Below are positions 37,597 to 46,261 of a stretch of DNA of 64,000 bases, one piece after another. Location of the stretch: the IMG/VR virus record IMGVR_UViG_3300029957_000006, positions 1 through 64,000 of that record, one strand, 5' to 3'. The notes beneath the pieces were generated by a model. The model saw only the letters and a list, made by a program, of their open reading frames with translations, did no database searches and was not told where the DNA came from. Source of the DNA: a virus. Position numbers and translations under genes: made by a program. The first letter of the stretch is position 1. The number at the start of each line of letters is the position of its first letter.

Positions 37597-39543
37597 TTAT
37601 AGTCTTATAAGTGTTAAATTAATATTCTTTCTTTCAACATCAACTGATTTAACTACGATCATTACTTCATCACCAAGTCTAATACGTTCACCTGTATTAA
37701 TTCCTTTCACACAATAGTTACTTGTATCAGCTGTGAAGGTATCACCACCAATTTCTGATAATCTCACAAGCCCTTCGCATTTGTTTTCTAGGATTTCAAC
37801 AAAGACACCATAATCAGCTACTGATGTAATGATTCCTTTGTAAACTTTTCCTACACGTTCTGACATGTAAATACACTGCATGTATTTGATTGATTCACGT
37901 TCAGCTTTTTGTGCTTTCTTTTCTCTTTCAGACAAGTATAAACATCTTCCTTCAAGTCGTTCCAATTTAGGTGTTGGTTTATTATCAAGATATCTTCCTA
38001 ATAATCTATGAACCATTACATCTGGATAACGTCTGATAGGACTTGTGAAGTGTGTGTAGTCTTTAAATCCAAGACCATAATGACCAATATTTGCTGTTCG
38101 ATAATCAGCTTTTTGCATTGTACGAACAACCAAGTTACTAATGATATCTTCTTCTGACGTTCCTTTAACATCAGTAAGAAGCTTATTAAGTGTAGTTGTA
38201 ATTTCAACTGGGTCTTGTGTTTTGATATCGTAACCAAATTGCTTAATGAAGTCTTTAAGGTTTTCCAATTTTTCTTCATTAGGTTTATCATGGGCACGAT
38301 TAACCATTGGCAATTTCTTGTCATTGATGAACTTTGCAACACGTCTATTTGCCAACAACATGTATTCTTCAATCAACTTGTTTGAATCTTTTCCAACCTT
38401 GAAAATAATTCCTGTTGGTTTATTGTTCTCATCCAATTTGAAACGAACTTCTTGTTTATCAAAAGAAATAGAACCCTTAGCTAATCGAGCTTTACGCATT
38501 CTCTTAGCTATTTGATCTAGGGTGATAATTGCATTTTTCAAATCAATTTCTTCTGCCAATGAAAAGAATGATTTTTTCACAAGTTCAGCTTCAATTATTT
38601 CTTGAGCTTCTTCATACGAATATCTATGATTTGAATTGATAACTGTTCTTCCAAACCATTCTTCAAGTACATGACCATTTTCATTAAGCTTAAATATTGC
38701 TGAGAAGCATAATTTATCTTCATGTGGTCTTAGACTACACAATCCATTTGAAAGTCGCTCTGGAAGCATAGGAACACATCTATCAACAAGATAAACGCTG
38801 GTTCCTCTCATGTATGCTTCTTTATCTAATGCAGTATCTGGACGCAAATAATGGCTTACATCGGCAATGTGAACACCAACAATATAAACTCGTTCCATTG
38901 TCTCACCATCAATAATGCTTTCAAACGATAACGCATCATCAAAGTCTTTTGCATCAACTGGATCAATGGTAAAGGTTAATACATCACGCATATCTCTACG
39001 CTTATCAATCTCTGATTGAGGGATGATATCTGAAATAGCTTCTGCTTCTGCAATCACATCACCATCAAAATCATAAGGAAGACCATATTCTTCTAGGATG
39101 CTATGTATTTCTGTTTCATGTTCACCAGCATCACCGATTACTCGAATGATCTCACCATTAGGATTTTTAGCATCATCTTTCCATTCAGTTAAACGAGCAA
39201 TAACCTTTTGTCCATCCTTAGCACCAAGTATCTTGGTGATTGGAATGAAGAAATCTATTGGTAATTTATTGCTATCTGGAACAAAGAAAGCATAACGTGG
39301 TGATACTTGTATCACACCAACAAATTCTGTCCTAAATCGTTCAAGTATTACTAATACTTCACCTTCAAGTGCTCGTCCATTACCTGGTATAACCTTGATC
39401 CTAACTGTATCTAAATGTAATGCTTTATTCGTATTGTTTTTGTGGATATAAATATCCTTTGGTAAATCATTACTTACCAAGTATGCTGAGCCACTAGCAT
39501 TCATTGCTATCTTCCCCTCTAAAATGTCTCCTATATTAATCAT
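37597..39543 (-). CDS. rnr: Ribonuclease R / RNase II-family exonuclease
   Basis: 648 residues. Cold-shock-like domains at the start, RNB catalytic domain with TIDPVDAKDFDDAL (192-205; the four Asp chelate magnesium), DVSHYL, YLVDRCVPMLPERLSNGLCSL and a C-terminal S1 domain (about 570-645). It is shorter than E. coli RNase R (813) because it lacks the N-terminal helix-turn-helix and the basic tail. RNase R degrades structured RNA and helps SmpB-tmRNA quality control, which fits the SmpB gene in this genome. Confidence 0.93.
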   Translation of the reverse strand: MINIGDILEGKIAMNASGSAYLVSNDLPKDIYIHKNNTNKALHLDTVRIKVIPGNGRALEGEVLVILERFRTEFVGVIQVSPRYAFFVPDSNKLPIDFFIPITKILGAKDGQKVIARLTEWKDDAKNPNGEIIRVIGDAGEHETEIHSILEEYGLPYDFDGDVIAEAEAISDIIPQSEIDKRRDMRDVLTFTIDPVDAKDFDDALSFESIIDGETMERVYIVGVHIADVSHYLRPDTALDKEAYMRGTSVYLVDRCVPMLPERLSNGLCSLRPHEDKLCFSAIFKLNENGHVLEEWFGRTVINSNHRYSYEEAQEIIEAELVKKSFFSLAEEIDLKNAIITLDQIAKRMRKARLAKGSISFDKQEVRFKLDENNKPTGIIFKVGKDSNKLIEEYMLLANRRVAKFINDKKLPMVNRAHDKPNEEKLENLKDFIKQFGYDIKTQDPVEITTTLNKLLTDVKGTSEEDIISNLVVRTMQKADYRTANIGHYGLGFKDYTHFTSPIRRYPDVMVHRLLGRYLDNKPTPKLERLEGRCLYLSEREKKAQKAERESIKYMQCIYMSERVGKVYKGIITSVADYGVFVEILENKCEGLVRLSEIGGDTFTADTSNYCVKGINTGERIRLGDEVMIVVKSVDVERKNINLTLIRL

Positions 39544-39561
39544 ATTTTTGTTTTTATTTTA

Positions 39562-40527
39562 TTAAATTTCTTTCATTATAACGTAATCATCTCCATCTTC
39601 AAAATCATCTCCATCAATATTTTTCAATCCATTTGATTTACAGTATTCAGATACTGTTCCAATAATTGTAAACCCTTCTCTTTTGTAAAAAGATAATGGA
39701 GCACCACCTTTATCAACATAAGATAATATTTTACTACAACCAAAATCTTTAGCTTTTTCATATAAATGCATCATGATTTGCTTGCCAAATCCCATATTTC
39801 TTAATTCTGGTATTACACCAAGCCATCCAAGCCAAAGTTCATTTGTATCTTTAGCTTCATTCAGTGTATATAATCCACAAATACCAATTGGTTTATTACC
39901 TAATTTCACCAGCCATACTTCCCATAGTCTATCTGTTTTGCCATGAGTAGAAGGAATTACTTTACACCATACCAATGATGTTTGATAAAATACTAAATCG
40001 AAATCTTCAACTAAAGGTTTTAATATGGGACCAAACTCATAAATGTTTCGTGTTTGATTGAATGAGAGCTTATCATCAAGTATTAATTGCATGATAGTAA
40101 ATTCTTCATCTTCATAGATTAGATGTTTGACAATCTTCCAACCATATTTATCATGATATTTTGCAGCATCCAATGTATCCAGATAAATTATTTGATATCC
40201 TTTGGATAAGGCCCAATCAAATCTTAATTTTGACATTATTCTTCCATATCCATTACCACGATATTCTGGTTCTATCCATAATAATGTATTATATGGTGAA
40301 ATATCCATTCCATCTTCATCTCTTACTGTGTCAAATACCCCAGTACCAATTGGTTTATCACCATCTAATGCTATAAAACAAATAGAGTCTTTATCATGAA
40401 TCAACCATCTGTCAAATTCTGAATTTGCTTCTTCCAATGATATACCCCATCTTTTTAAAATGATAGATATAACATATCCTCGATAAAATTCAATTGCTTG
40501 TATTGTTTTGAAATTTGAATTGATCAT
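39562..40527 (-). CDS. Tandem GNAT acetyltransferase
   Basis: 321 residues, two GNAT domains in one chain: acetyl-CoA loops YRGNGYGRIM (about 90-99) and LRNMGFGKQIM (about 246-256), each with its own beta-alpha core (second ends DKGGAPLSFYKREGF). Substrate unknown. Depends on acetyl-CoA, which links loosely to the CoA genes. Confidence 0.82.
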   Translation of the reverse strand: MINSNFKTIQAIEFYRGYVISIILKRWGISLEEANSEFDRWLIHDKDSICFIALDGDKPIGTGVFDTVRDEDGMDISPYNTLLWIEPEYRGNGYGRIMSKLRFDWALSKGYQIIYLDTLDAAKYHDKYGWKIVKHLIYEDEEFTIMQLILDDKLSFNQTRNIYEFGPILKPLVEDFDLVFYQTSLVWCKVIPSTHGKTDRLWEVWLVKLGNKPIGICGLYTLNEAKDTNELWLGWLGVIPELRNMGFGKQIMMHLYEKAKDFGCSKILSYVDKGGAPLSFYKREGFTIIGTVSEYCKSNGLKNIDGDDFEDGDDYVIMKEI

Positions 40528-40528
40528 A

Positions 40529-40912
40529 TTAACACATATTTTCTATTTCATCTTCAAATAAGAAGACTTGTTCTTTGAACCACATAATATTTTTCCAATT
40601 ATTACCTCTATTAGTGGTAAAATTTTCAATTAATTTATAAACTCGTTGTCTTTGATAAAAACCAGAATTTGCAACTCCATCTGGATAGCCTAAAGCAATC
40701 TCTTCTTCTGTCCAAGACTCACTCATATTAGGTTCTTCTTGTTTAGTATTGAAGATATCTGGATGCCAATAATCCATATAACATGTTGCATAATCAATCT
40801 CACGAAGCATTCGATTATTCAAATCTTCAACGTTATCTGGTAAATGCTTATAGATTTCTGGATCATCTAGATCAACTTTTTCCCTACTAAAGCTTTCAGT
40901 GTGTTCTCTCAT
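40529..40912 (-). CDS. Hypothetical protein
   Basis: 127 residues. The end NNWKNIMWFKEQVFLFEDEIENMC resembles HRNIKWFEGQLYSNEKFLSKIE in 63562-63933, hinting at a shared small module. Unknown. Confidence 0.6.
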   Translation of the reverse strand: MREHTESFSREKVDLDDPEIYKHLPDNVEDLNNRMLREIDYATCYMDYWHPDIFNTKQEEPNMSESWTEEEIALGYPDGVANSGFYQRQRVYKLIENFTTNRGNNWKNIMWFKEQVFLFEDEIENMC

Positions 40913-41665
40913 TTATTTTAATGTATTTGGGTATTCCATTTTCAGTGCTTCTAATTTTGCAACTAGAATTTTTGCAATCCAAAAATCTCTATACCATTTA
41001 TTATCAGCTGGAACAACATTCCATTTTATCTTTGATTCATTGAAAATTCTCTCGTAGACTTTCATGTAATCATCCCAAAGCTTCGATTCAATCAAGTCAT
41101 TGGCATTATACTTCCATTTCTTCTCAAGTGATGTTGCACGTTCTTTAAATCTAGCTACTTGTTCCTTCTTGGAAATATGGAGATAAAATTTGATAACATG
41201 TGTATTGTTATCTTCAAGCATTTCTTCAAAATTATTGATATGTTTATAACGTTTTTCAATAACTTTCTCTGGGAAGGTTTTATGAACACTAGGATAAAGA
41301 ATATCTTCGTAATGTGATCTATTGAATATTTCAATATTACCCTTTGAAGGCATGAGATTATGAATACGCCATAAGTAATCTTTTGATGCTTCAAAATCAT
41401 TTGGAGCCTTGAATGAATGGACATTTACTGCCATTGGATATAACCCATGATAAAGCTTATCAACTGTACTATCTTTACCAGCTGCATCAACACCTTGTAA
41501 CACAATTAGAATTGAATGTTTAGATTCAGCTCTCATTGTTTTATGAAGTTGTTCCAGCTTGATGTAAAGCTTTGCTGTCTCAGCCTTAATAGTTTCTTTA
41601 TCAAGTGCTTTTGGTGCTTTTGTGGAAATCTTATTTAGCATTTTATAATTTTTTATACCCATCAT
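40913..41665 (-). CDS. ppk2: Polyphosphate kinase 2 family protein
   Basis: 250 residues. PPK2 signatures: Walker A GVDAAGKDST (58-67), FNRSHYED (114-121) and the lid region with RFKERATSLEKKWKYNANDL. These enzymes use polyphosphate to phosphorylate NDP or NMP (or the reverse). It could refill nucleoside triphosphates from host polyphosphate. An ATG at 41639-41641 (MLNKIS) is an alternative start just after the previous stop. Confidence 0.9.
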   Translation of the reverse strand: MMGIKNYKMLNKISTKAPKALDKETIKAETAKLYIKLEQLHKTMRAESKHSILIVLQGVDAAGKDSTVDKLYHGLYPMAVNVHSFKAPNDFEASKDYLWRIHNLMPSKGNIEIFNRSHYEDILYPSVHKTFPEKVIEKRYKHINNFEEMLEDNNTHVIKFYLHISKKEQVARFKERATSLEKKWKYNANDLIESKLWDDYMKVYERIFNESKIKWNVVPADNKWYRDFWIAKILVAKLEALKMEYPNTLK

Positions 41666-42131
41666 TAAATAAATTGATAGCCAGTTCAGTTGTTAATTCA
41701 ATAGTAATCATTTTAATTTGGGATTCAAATTCTGGTACTGGTTCATATTCTTTTATTTCAATGTATGATTTATATATAAGTTTTAATTTAGGGTTAGCCT
41801 TATCTGTCATTACAAATAAATGAACAATAATATTATCTGGTTTTACATGGTTAGATTCATTTGGTGAATTCCCAAAAAGACCATTTAATTGATTATAAGA
41901 GTGAATGCTTGTTGATCCACTCATGAATGACATTTTATTATTATCTCTATCACCTTTGGATGCATTTACTACTTTATCCCAAACTTGTCCATCAAACAAT
42001 TCCATTGCAATCATCATAGCATCTAATTCAGTATAGCTTGCTAATTTGAAATAATCAAATGCTTCCCAAAAACAAGAGAATTTCCTACGTTCATGAATTG
42101 CTAATATCGTTTCGTTAACTTTTTTGGTCAT
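41643..42131 (-). CDS. Hypothetical protein
   Basis: 162 residues, soluble, possible DNA-binding or structural type; no family recognised. Overlaps 42128-42643 by 4 nt. Confidence 0.65.
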   Translation of the reverse strand: MTKKVNETILAIHERRKFSCFWEAFDYFKLASYTELDAMMIAMELFDGQVWDKVVNASKGDRDNNKMSFMSGSTSIHSYNQLNGLFGNSPNESNHVKPDNIIVHLFVMTDKANPKLKLIYKSYIEIKEYEPVPEFESQIKMITIELTTELAINLFNDGYKKL

Positions 42132-42643
42132 ACTAAAAAACTCTCCAATAAATTTTTGTAATTTTCTTCATCATTTTTTATCACACCAAATAAACGAGCA
42201 GCTATTGGTCTATAATTGTTTCGTTTATCCTCTTTAAATAATTCTTGGGTCCATATTGATGGAAATGTTTCTTTATTAAACCATAAATAAAGCAATGACG
42301 CATATCTATCAGCTATTATTTCTTCGCCAACGACATGCTCAAAAAAGGTTTCAAAATTTTCAGCTGATAATGCTTTGATTAAAGCTTCTTTACCCATCTT
42401 CTGTATGCGTTTATAATGGGCAATCTCGTGTAAAATAACATAGAATATTATACTATCATTATAGCGATTCAATTCCTCAGAATTAATGAATAGACCATAC
42501 ATTGTTGCAACACCAAGAGTATTGAATTTAATCTTTCTGTCTTTAAAATCAATCCCTGAAGCTTCCATAAATTCAAGTAACTTCTTGAAATTATGCCTTC
42601 CATTCTTTTTTGTCAATGCTATTTTCAAGGATTTATCAATCAT
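42128..42643 (-). CDS. Zinc metallopeptidase-like protein (leaderless mRNA)
   Basis: 171 residues from the ATG at 42641-42643, which lies 4 nt after the -7 box (an adjacent ATG at 42644-42646 is also possible). IIFYVILHEIAHYKR holds HExxH and GEEIIADRYA has the downstream acidic helix, the layout of zincin (ImmA/M48-like) peptidases. Target unknown. Confidence 0.65.
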   Translation of the reverse strand: MIDKSLKIALTKKNGRHNFKKLLEFMEASGIDFKDRKIKFNTLGVATMYGLFINSEELNRYNDSIIFYVILHEIAHYKRIQKMGKEALIKALSAENFETFFEHVVGEEIIADRYASLLYLWFNKETFPSIWTQELFKEDKRNNYRPIAARLFGVIKNDEENYKNLLESFLV

Positions 42644-42647
42644 CATA

Positions 42648-42679
42648 CAAAGGTACAAATAAAAAAGCAATTATCCAAA
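42648..42679 (-). promoter_or_regulatory. Promoter of the ppk2-rnr-glnS operon
   Basis: TTTG (42676-42679), N20, TACCTTTG (42648-42655). Likely drives nine genes down to 35081. Confidence 0.85.
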
Positions 42680-42704
42680 TGTAATCCTTTGATGAAATTA
42701 AAGA

Positions 42705-42731
42705 ATAACCACGGTTATTTGCCGTGGTTAT
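42705..42731 (-). terminator. Terminator of the HAD gene
   Basis: ATAACCACGG (42705-42714) pairs with CCGTGGTTAT (42722-42731); the stop codon of 42715-43260 lies in the loop. Confidence 0.75.
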
Positions 42732-43260
42732 CACTTAGTACAAAATTGATTTTAAAATCAGTGAGTCTCCCACTTAGACATTTCTCTTTGCCCCAAGCTT
42801 CAAACACTGGGATATGTTCTAAACGATCATCCCACATTTCAACACTAGTAACTGATTGATGTTCGTCCAATAGCTTGTTAAGTGTTTTAACCTTAGCTAT
42901 TTCAGTTGCACCACCTTTGTTAAAATGATGACCATCAAAGGTCAAGCCTTTAATTTCAAGGATATCCCTAACATGATCAGCCAAGTGTTGTAGACGACCA
43001 GTCAACATAATAACACCTGTTTCAGGTAATGCTCGTTCTTTCTCGTAATCTGCAATGACAAGTGGATTGGATGGCATATCAAAGATTCTATGATCAAGTG
43101 ATTCCTCTCGACCCCACCAACCTTTATGTGGCCATTCTTTGCCAGTCTTTTTCTGAAAGTGCAGCTTTCCCGTCTCAGGCAATGGTGTATTAATAAGCGT
43201 TCCATCAAAGTCGAAGATGGCCAATTTAGTTATTTTTCTTGTATTTCCAAAGGTATCCAT
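42715..43260 (-). CDS. HAD-superfamily phosphatase with endonuclease-donated start
   Basis: 181 residues. FDFDGT (17-22; first Asp nucleophile) and MLTGRLQHL, then a late WDDRLEHIP match a Swiss-army-knife type HAD (PNKP-like C-terminal) phosphatase. Its first 11 residues (MDTFGNTRKIT) are coded by the 3' end of the GIY-YIG gene in another frame; the original start region survives at 43957-44010. Overlaps the endonuclease by 35 nt. Confidence 0.8.
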   Translation of the reverse strand: MDTFGNTRKITKLAIFDFDGTLINTPLPETGKLHFQKKTGKEWPHKGWWGREESLDHRIFDMPSNPLVIADYEKERALPETGVIMLTGRLQHLADHVRDILEIKGLTFDGHHFNKGGATEIAKVKTLNKLLDEHQSVTSVEMWDDRLEHIPVFEAWGKEKCLSGRLTDFKINFVLSDNHGK

Positions 43261-43918
43261 AAGCTGTTTTTGATTTTTTTGTTAAATTCATACTAATATT
43301 TTTTCTAGAAAAACCTAATTCTTCCTCCACATCTTTAGCACTTTTCCATTCTTTAATTTGTTCACCATCTAAATTATATTGAATTATGGGTTTTTTAATA
43401 CTTTCAGCGTTATTACTAATCCAAATTTCATTTTTTATTATTTTTCTTCCTTTAGATTTTTCACAAGCTAATTTATGTGCTGATGTGCTACCTGTTTTTT
43501 TTCTAGTTTCTGAAATTAATTTTTTTGTTTCTTCAGTGTGTTTTTTATAAACCTTTGTTTTATTATAAGCTATTATTTTCTTACGATGTTCATCACTTAT
43601 TTTTCTACCAAATCCACCATCACCACCTAAAGTTAAATTAATACCATTTTCATTACTCCCATGAAATGAATTGAAAAATCCAATATAAAAAATTTCTAAC
43701 TCATTTAATTCGATTAATGTATTTTCGCCTTCATATATTATTTCAAATGTATGACCACTAAAACCATGCTTTGATAATGAATTAAATAAAAGTGGTTGTT
43801 TTTTACATTTTAATCGTCTATAATAATCAATCCTAAGAGTTAAGTTAGTTGTTTTTCCAATATAAATTCGACCAGTTGGTGATGTTATTTTGTAAATGTA
43901 TCCATATTTCTTTTCCAT
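43226..43918 (-). CDS. GIY-YIG homing endonuclease (NUMOD C-terminal)
   Basis: 230 residues from MEKKYGYIYKIT. GIY-YIG domain: YGYIYKITSPTGRIYIGKT (4-22), with Arg later; Gly-rich NLTLGGDGGFGRK; C-terminal NUMOD-type DNA-binding repeat (QYNLDGEQIKEWKSAKDVEEELGFSRKNI). It interrupted the HAD phosphatase gene after its DFDGTL codons. The ATG sits at the foot of a hairpin (AAACGAG 43919-43925 / CTCGTTT 43940-43946) that also carries the ATATTTATAATAAACT element. Confidence 0.88.
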   Translation of the reverse strand: MEKKYGYIYKITSPTGRIYIGKTTNLTLRIDYYRRLKCKKQPLLFNSLSKHGFSGHTFEIIYEGENTLIELNELEIFYIGFFNSFHGSNENGINLTLGGDGGFGRKISDEHRKKIIAYNKTKVYKKHTEETKKLISETRKKTGSTSAHKLACEKSKGRKIIKNEIWISNNAESIKKPIIQYNLDGEQIKEWKSAKDVEEELGFSRKNISMNLTKKSKTAYGYLWKYKKNN

Positions 43919-43946
43919 AAACGAGTTTATTATAAATATCTCGTTT
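43919..43946 (-). promoter_or_regulatory. Hairpin at the GIY-YIG start codon
   Basis: 7-bp stem immediately before the ATG, loop side contains the 16-nt element 43924-43939 shared with HNH gene 2. Probably limits translation. Confidence 0.55.
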
Positions 43947-43956
43947 TTTATCAAAA

Positions 43957-44010
43957 TCAAAATAATGTGCCATCAAAATCAAATATCGCTAGTTTTGTAA
44001 AGGTTGTCAT
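43957..44010 (-). pseudogene. Remnant of the original HAD phosphatase start
   Basis: 17 codons, MTTFTKLAIFDFDGTLF then stop. TKLAIFDFDGTL is identical at protein level to residues 11-23 of the HAD protein at 42715-43260 but differs in many third positions. The ATG overlaps the stop of 44007-44333 as ATGA, so this was the native start before the GIY-YIG gene arrived. Confidence 0.8.
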
Positions 44011-44333
44011 TTTATATGTAATTTTTTTAATATTCTTTGCATTAATGTTAATGGTGGTGGTTCCAATAAAGAACCATATATACGCTTTGTTGCACTTCCT
44101 ATGAGGATTTTAGTTATTGGACCATGAGCATTTATTGCATTCTTTAATGCACCATTAATCTTTGTTGTTGTTACTACTTTTATCTTTTTTAACTGTTCAA
44201 TGGTAGCTAAATTATCTTTCTCATATTCATCAACAAACATCAGTATTGCTTCAATATCAGTTGAACTAACCTTATTTTTTAAAGCTTGTTCCAGTTTATT
44301 TTGTAATTTGCCACGTCTTGTTTTAAATTTCAT
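44007..44333 (-). CDS. Hypothetical basic protein
   Basis: 108 residues from MKFKTRRGKLQNK (ATG 44331-44333). Helical and basic; unknown family. Leader 6 nt after the -7 box. Confidence 0.6.
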   Translation of the reverse strand: MKFKTRRGKLQNKLEQALKNKVSSTDIEAILMFVDEYEKDNLATIEQLKKIKVVTTTKINGALKNAINAHGPITKILIGSATKRIYGSLLEPPPLTLMQRILKKLHIK

Positions 44334-44339
44334 CTTTGA

Positions 44340-44371
44340 CAAAGGTAGTGATTTATTTTCATTTTTCCAAA
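44340..44371 (-). promoter_or_regulatory. Promoter of 44007-44333
   Basis: TTTG (44368-44371), N20, TACCTTTG (44340-44347). Confidence 0.85.
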
Positions 44372-44374
44372 TTT

Positions 44375-44872
44375 TTAATATAAACGATTAAACCAAGATT
44401 GTCTTGATCTTTCTTCATTTATTTGATGTATTTCTCGTTGAATTCTGTCTTCCTGTTCCTCATGTAATCTTCTGATCATGTCATTTCTATTTGGTGAAGG
44501 ATTTCCAGAATATATATAATCCATGTAAACAAGTTGACCTGTTGGACCATCCATTGGTTGAACTGAAATTAAATCATTTGAAAATGTATTAGGAACAAAA
44601 TTTGAAATTAATGGAAAAAAGGCTTCAATGGTTTTCCAATAAAATTCAAGATCGATATCTCCTTTTATCCAAACAGCCCAATCATTTATTATTTTCTTGA
44701 CGATTTCAGCATCAAGAAAAAATATTATAGAAAGTTCATTAACTAATCTTTCTGCATATATTGGTGCTTTATGTCTTCTGGTATCACTTAATTCATAGAT
44801 ACCATCATTTCCTATGTCACTAATTCCAACATAGTAGTGTCTGGTGAGGTATGATCGTACAAGGTTTTCCAT
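44375..44872 (-). CDS. Phage paralogue family, member 4
   Basis: 165 residues from ATG 44870-44872. LVRSYLTRHYYVGISD and LVNELSIIFFLDAEIVKKIINDWAVW match the family module; a long charged C-terminal helix (RRLHEEQEDRIQREIHQINEERS) is unique to it. Unknown function. Confidence 0.6.
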   Translation of the reverse strand: MENLVRSYLTRHYYVGISDIGNDGIYELSDTRRHKAPIYAERLVNELSIIFFLDAEIVKKIINDWAVWIKGDIDLEFYWKTIEAFFPLISNFVPNTFSNDLISVQPMDGPTGQLVYMDYIYSGNPSPNRNDMIRRLHEEQEDRIQREIHQINEERSRQSWFNRLY

Positions 44873-44908
44873 GTACAATCATAGCGATTTTCAATAAATA
44901 TGTAAAGT

Positions 44909-45403
44909 TTATTTGTTACTTTTAGGCTTAAGAGTAACAAACATTTTTTTACCTTCCATTGAAGGCATTGCTTCTGGAACACCATACTCTTCTACTGATA
45001 CGATAACCTTTAATAAAAGAGCTTTACCATTATCAATATAAGACATTTCACGTCCTTTGAATTGCATGCTAATCTTTACCTTATGACCTTTTTGAAGGAA
45101 TTCTATCATGTGTTTGAGACGATAACTCAAATCATTTTCAGAAGTATTTGGACCAAGTTTTATCTCTTTCATTTCAAGAGTTTTATTCTTTGGCTTTTTA
45201 CCCAATTCATAAATGAATTTTTCATAATTCATAATCTTACAAACTGGTGGTACAGAATGTTCATTGATTAAAACCAAATCCATTTCTTTTGATTCAGCTA
45301 ATGCAATTGCAGAATCCAAGGACATGATTCCACCTTCTGTTACTCGTACTTCATTTGCTCTGATTTCTCTATTAAGCAAATGTTGTTTTTTCTTTTTGTT
45401 CAT
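44909..45403 (-). CDS. infC: Translation initiation factor IF-3
   Basis: 164 residues. Full two-domain IF-3: LLNREIRANEVRV...GGIMSLDSAIALAESKEMDLVLI...PPVCKIMNYEKF (N-domain), linker, then KEIKLGPNTSENDLSYRLKHMIEFLQKGHKVKISMQFKGREM and the C-domain. IF-3 checks start codons and blocks 30S-50S joining. Bacterial IF-3 works against leaderless mRNAs, so a phage-encoded version in a genome rich in leaderless mRNAs may alter that choice (inference). Confidence 0.93.
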   Translation of the reverse strand: MNKKKKQHLLNREIRANEVRVTEGGIMSLDSAIALAESKEMDLVLINEHSVPPVCKIMNYEKFIYELGKKPKNKTLEMKEIKLGPNTSENDLSYRLKHMIEFLQKGHKVKISMQFKGREMSYIDNGKALLLKVIVSVEEYGVPEAMPSMEGKKMFVTLKPKSNK

Positions 45404-45874
45404 TTATTTCACTTTGTTTTTTAAGTATTCAACTAATTCATCGTAAGTCTTAACTTGATCAACACCATATTTCTTACAAACGATATCAACGTTTCCTTTT
45501 CTCCAAAATCCTTCTGGACAAAGAACAACCATCTTTTTAGTTCTAGCATATAATCCTAATTCCAATAATGAAATAGGTGATTCGGTTTCTGGATCAAAAT
45601 ACATAACAACAATGTCACACATTTCAAGTCCATCCAATTCCCATGTTACTTGTCCATTAAAGTTTTTGTCTGTGATCTTTTGTTTCCAGCTAGAATCCCA
45701 ATCTTTTCGTCTTGGATTTAAGAAAACAAATGGTTTACTCTGCAATTCTTTTATTATTTTTTTCTGCCAGTTTTCAGCTAGGCCCATTTCAATGGAACCA
45801 GCTAGGAATACAGATGTGAATCCTTTTTCTACTTTCACCTCATTAGGTGGTTGTATTTCTATTGCTTTACTCAT
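45404..45874 (-). CDS. Nucleoside 2-deoxyribosyltransferase-like (SLOG-type) protein
   Basis: 156 residues from ATG 45872-45874. VFLAGSIEMG (about 22-31), then VFLNPRR, CDIVVMYFDPETESPISLLELGL match the nucleoside 2-deoxyribosyltransferase fold, which also covers NAD/ADP-ribose-sensing SLOG proteins. Reaction not proven. Confidence 0.7.
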   Translation of the reverse strand: MSKAIEIQPPNEVKVEKGFTSVFLAGSIEMGLAENWQKKIIKELQSKPFVFLNPRRKDWDSSWKQKITDKNFNGQVTWELDGLEMCDIVVMYFDPETESPISLLELGLYARTKKMVVLCPEGFWRKGNVDIVCKKYGVDQVKTYDELVEYLKNKVK

Positions 45875-46050
45875 CAATTTAAATTTGGATTGATATCGTT
45901 ATTATTTTCTTCTTCATTAATTATTTCAATATGCTCCACTTCATCGTGAAGCTCATCCAACACAGATACTTTTAAATATCCATTACCATTATCATTGTAT
46001 GTTATACGAATGATATATTCACCCAAATCAATTTCTTTTTTTACCTTCAT
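45874..46050 (-). CDS. Hypothetical small acidic protein
   Basis: 58 residues, MKVKKEIDLGEYIIRI start, acidic C-terminal half. Stop overlaps the next ATG (TGATG); start shares 1 nt with 46050-46259. Unknown. Confidence 0.6.
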   Translation of the reverse strand: MKVKKEIDLGEYIIRITYNDNGNGYLKVSVLDELHDEVEHIEIINEEENNNDINPNLN

Positions 46051-46259
46051 TAAATTAATGGTAATGCAGCAGCAAACATTATTTCATTCATGATAGTTGC
46101 TTCATAAGCATCTTCCAATTCAACTTGAAAATCTTGATCATAAATTTCTTTATCAAAACCATTTTTGGAATAGAACCATTTGATAAAGTGAACATCACCC
46201 ATCATCTCCACATCTCTACGATATGTCTTTCCATTGTAAACAAAATACATTTCTTTCAT
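46050..46259 (-). CDS. Hypothetical protein
   Basis: 69 residues, aromatic-rich start; unknown. Part of the long operon from 49494. Confidence 0.6.
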   Translation of the reverse strand: MKEMYFVYNGKTYRRDVEMMGDVHFIKWFYSKNGFDKEIYDQDFQVELEDAYEATIMNEIMFAAALPLI

Positions 46260-46261
46260 AA

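Noticed and set aside
43226-44010. Group I intron carrying the GIY-YIG gene
   Set aside because: The downstream HAD copy repeats the exon-1 sequence and has its own start, and I see no intron core pairing elements; a simple insertion explains it better.
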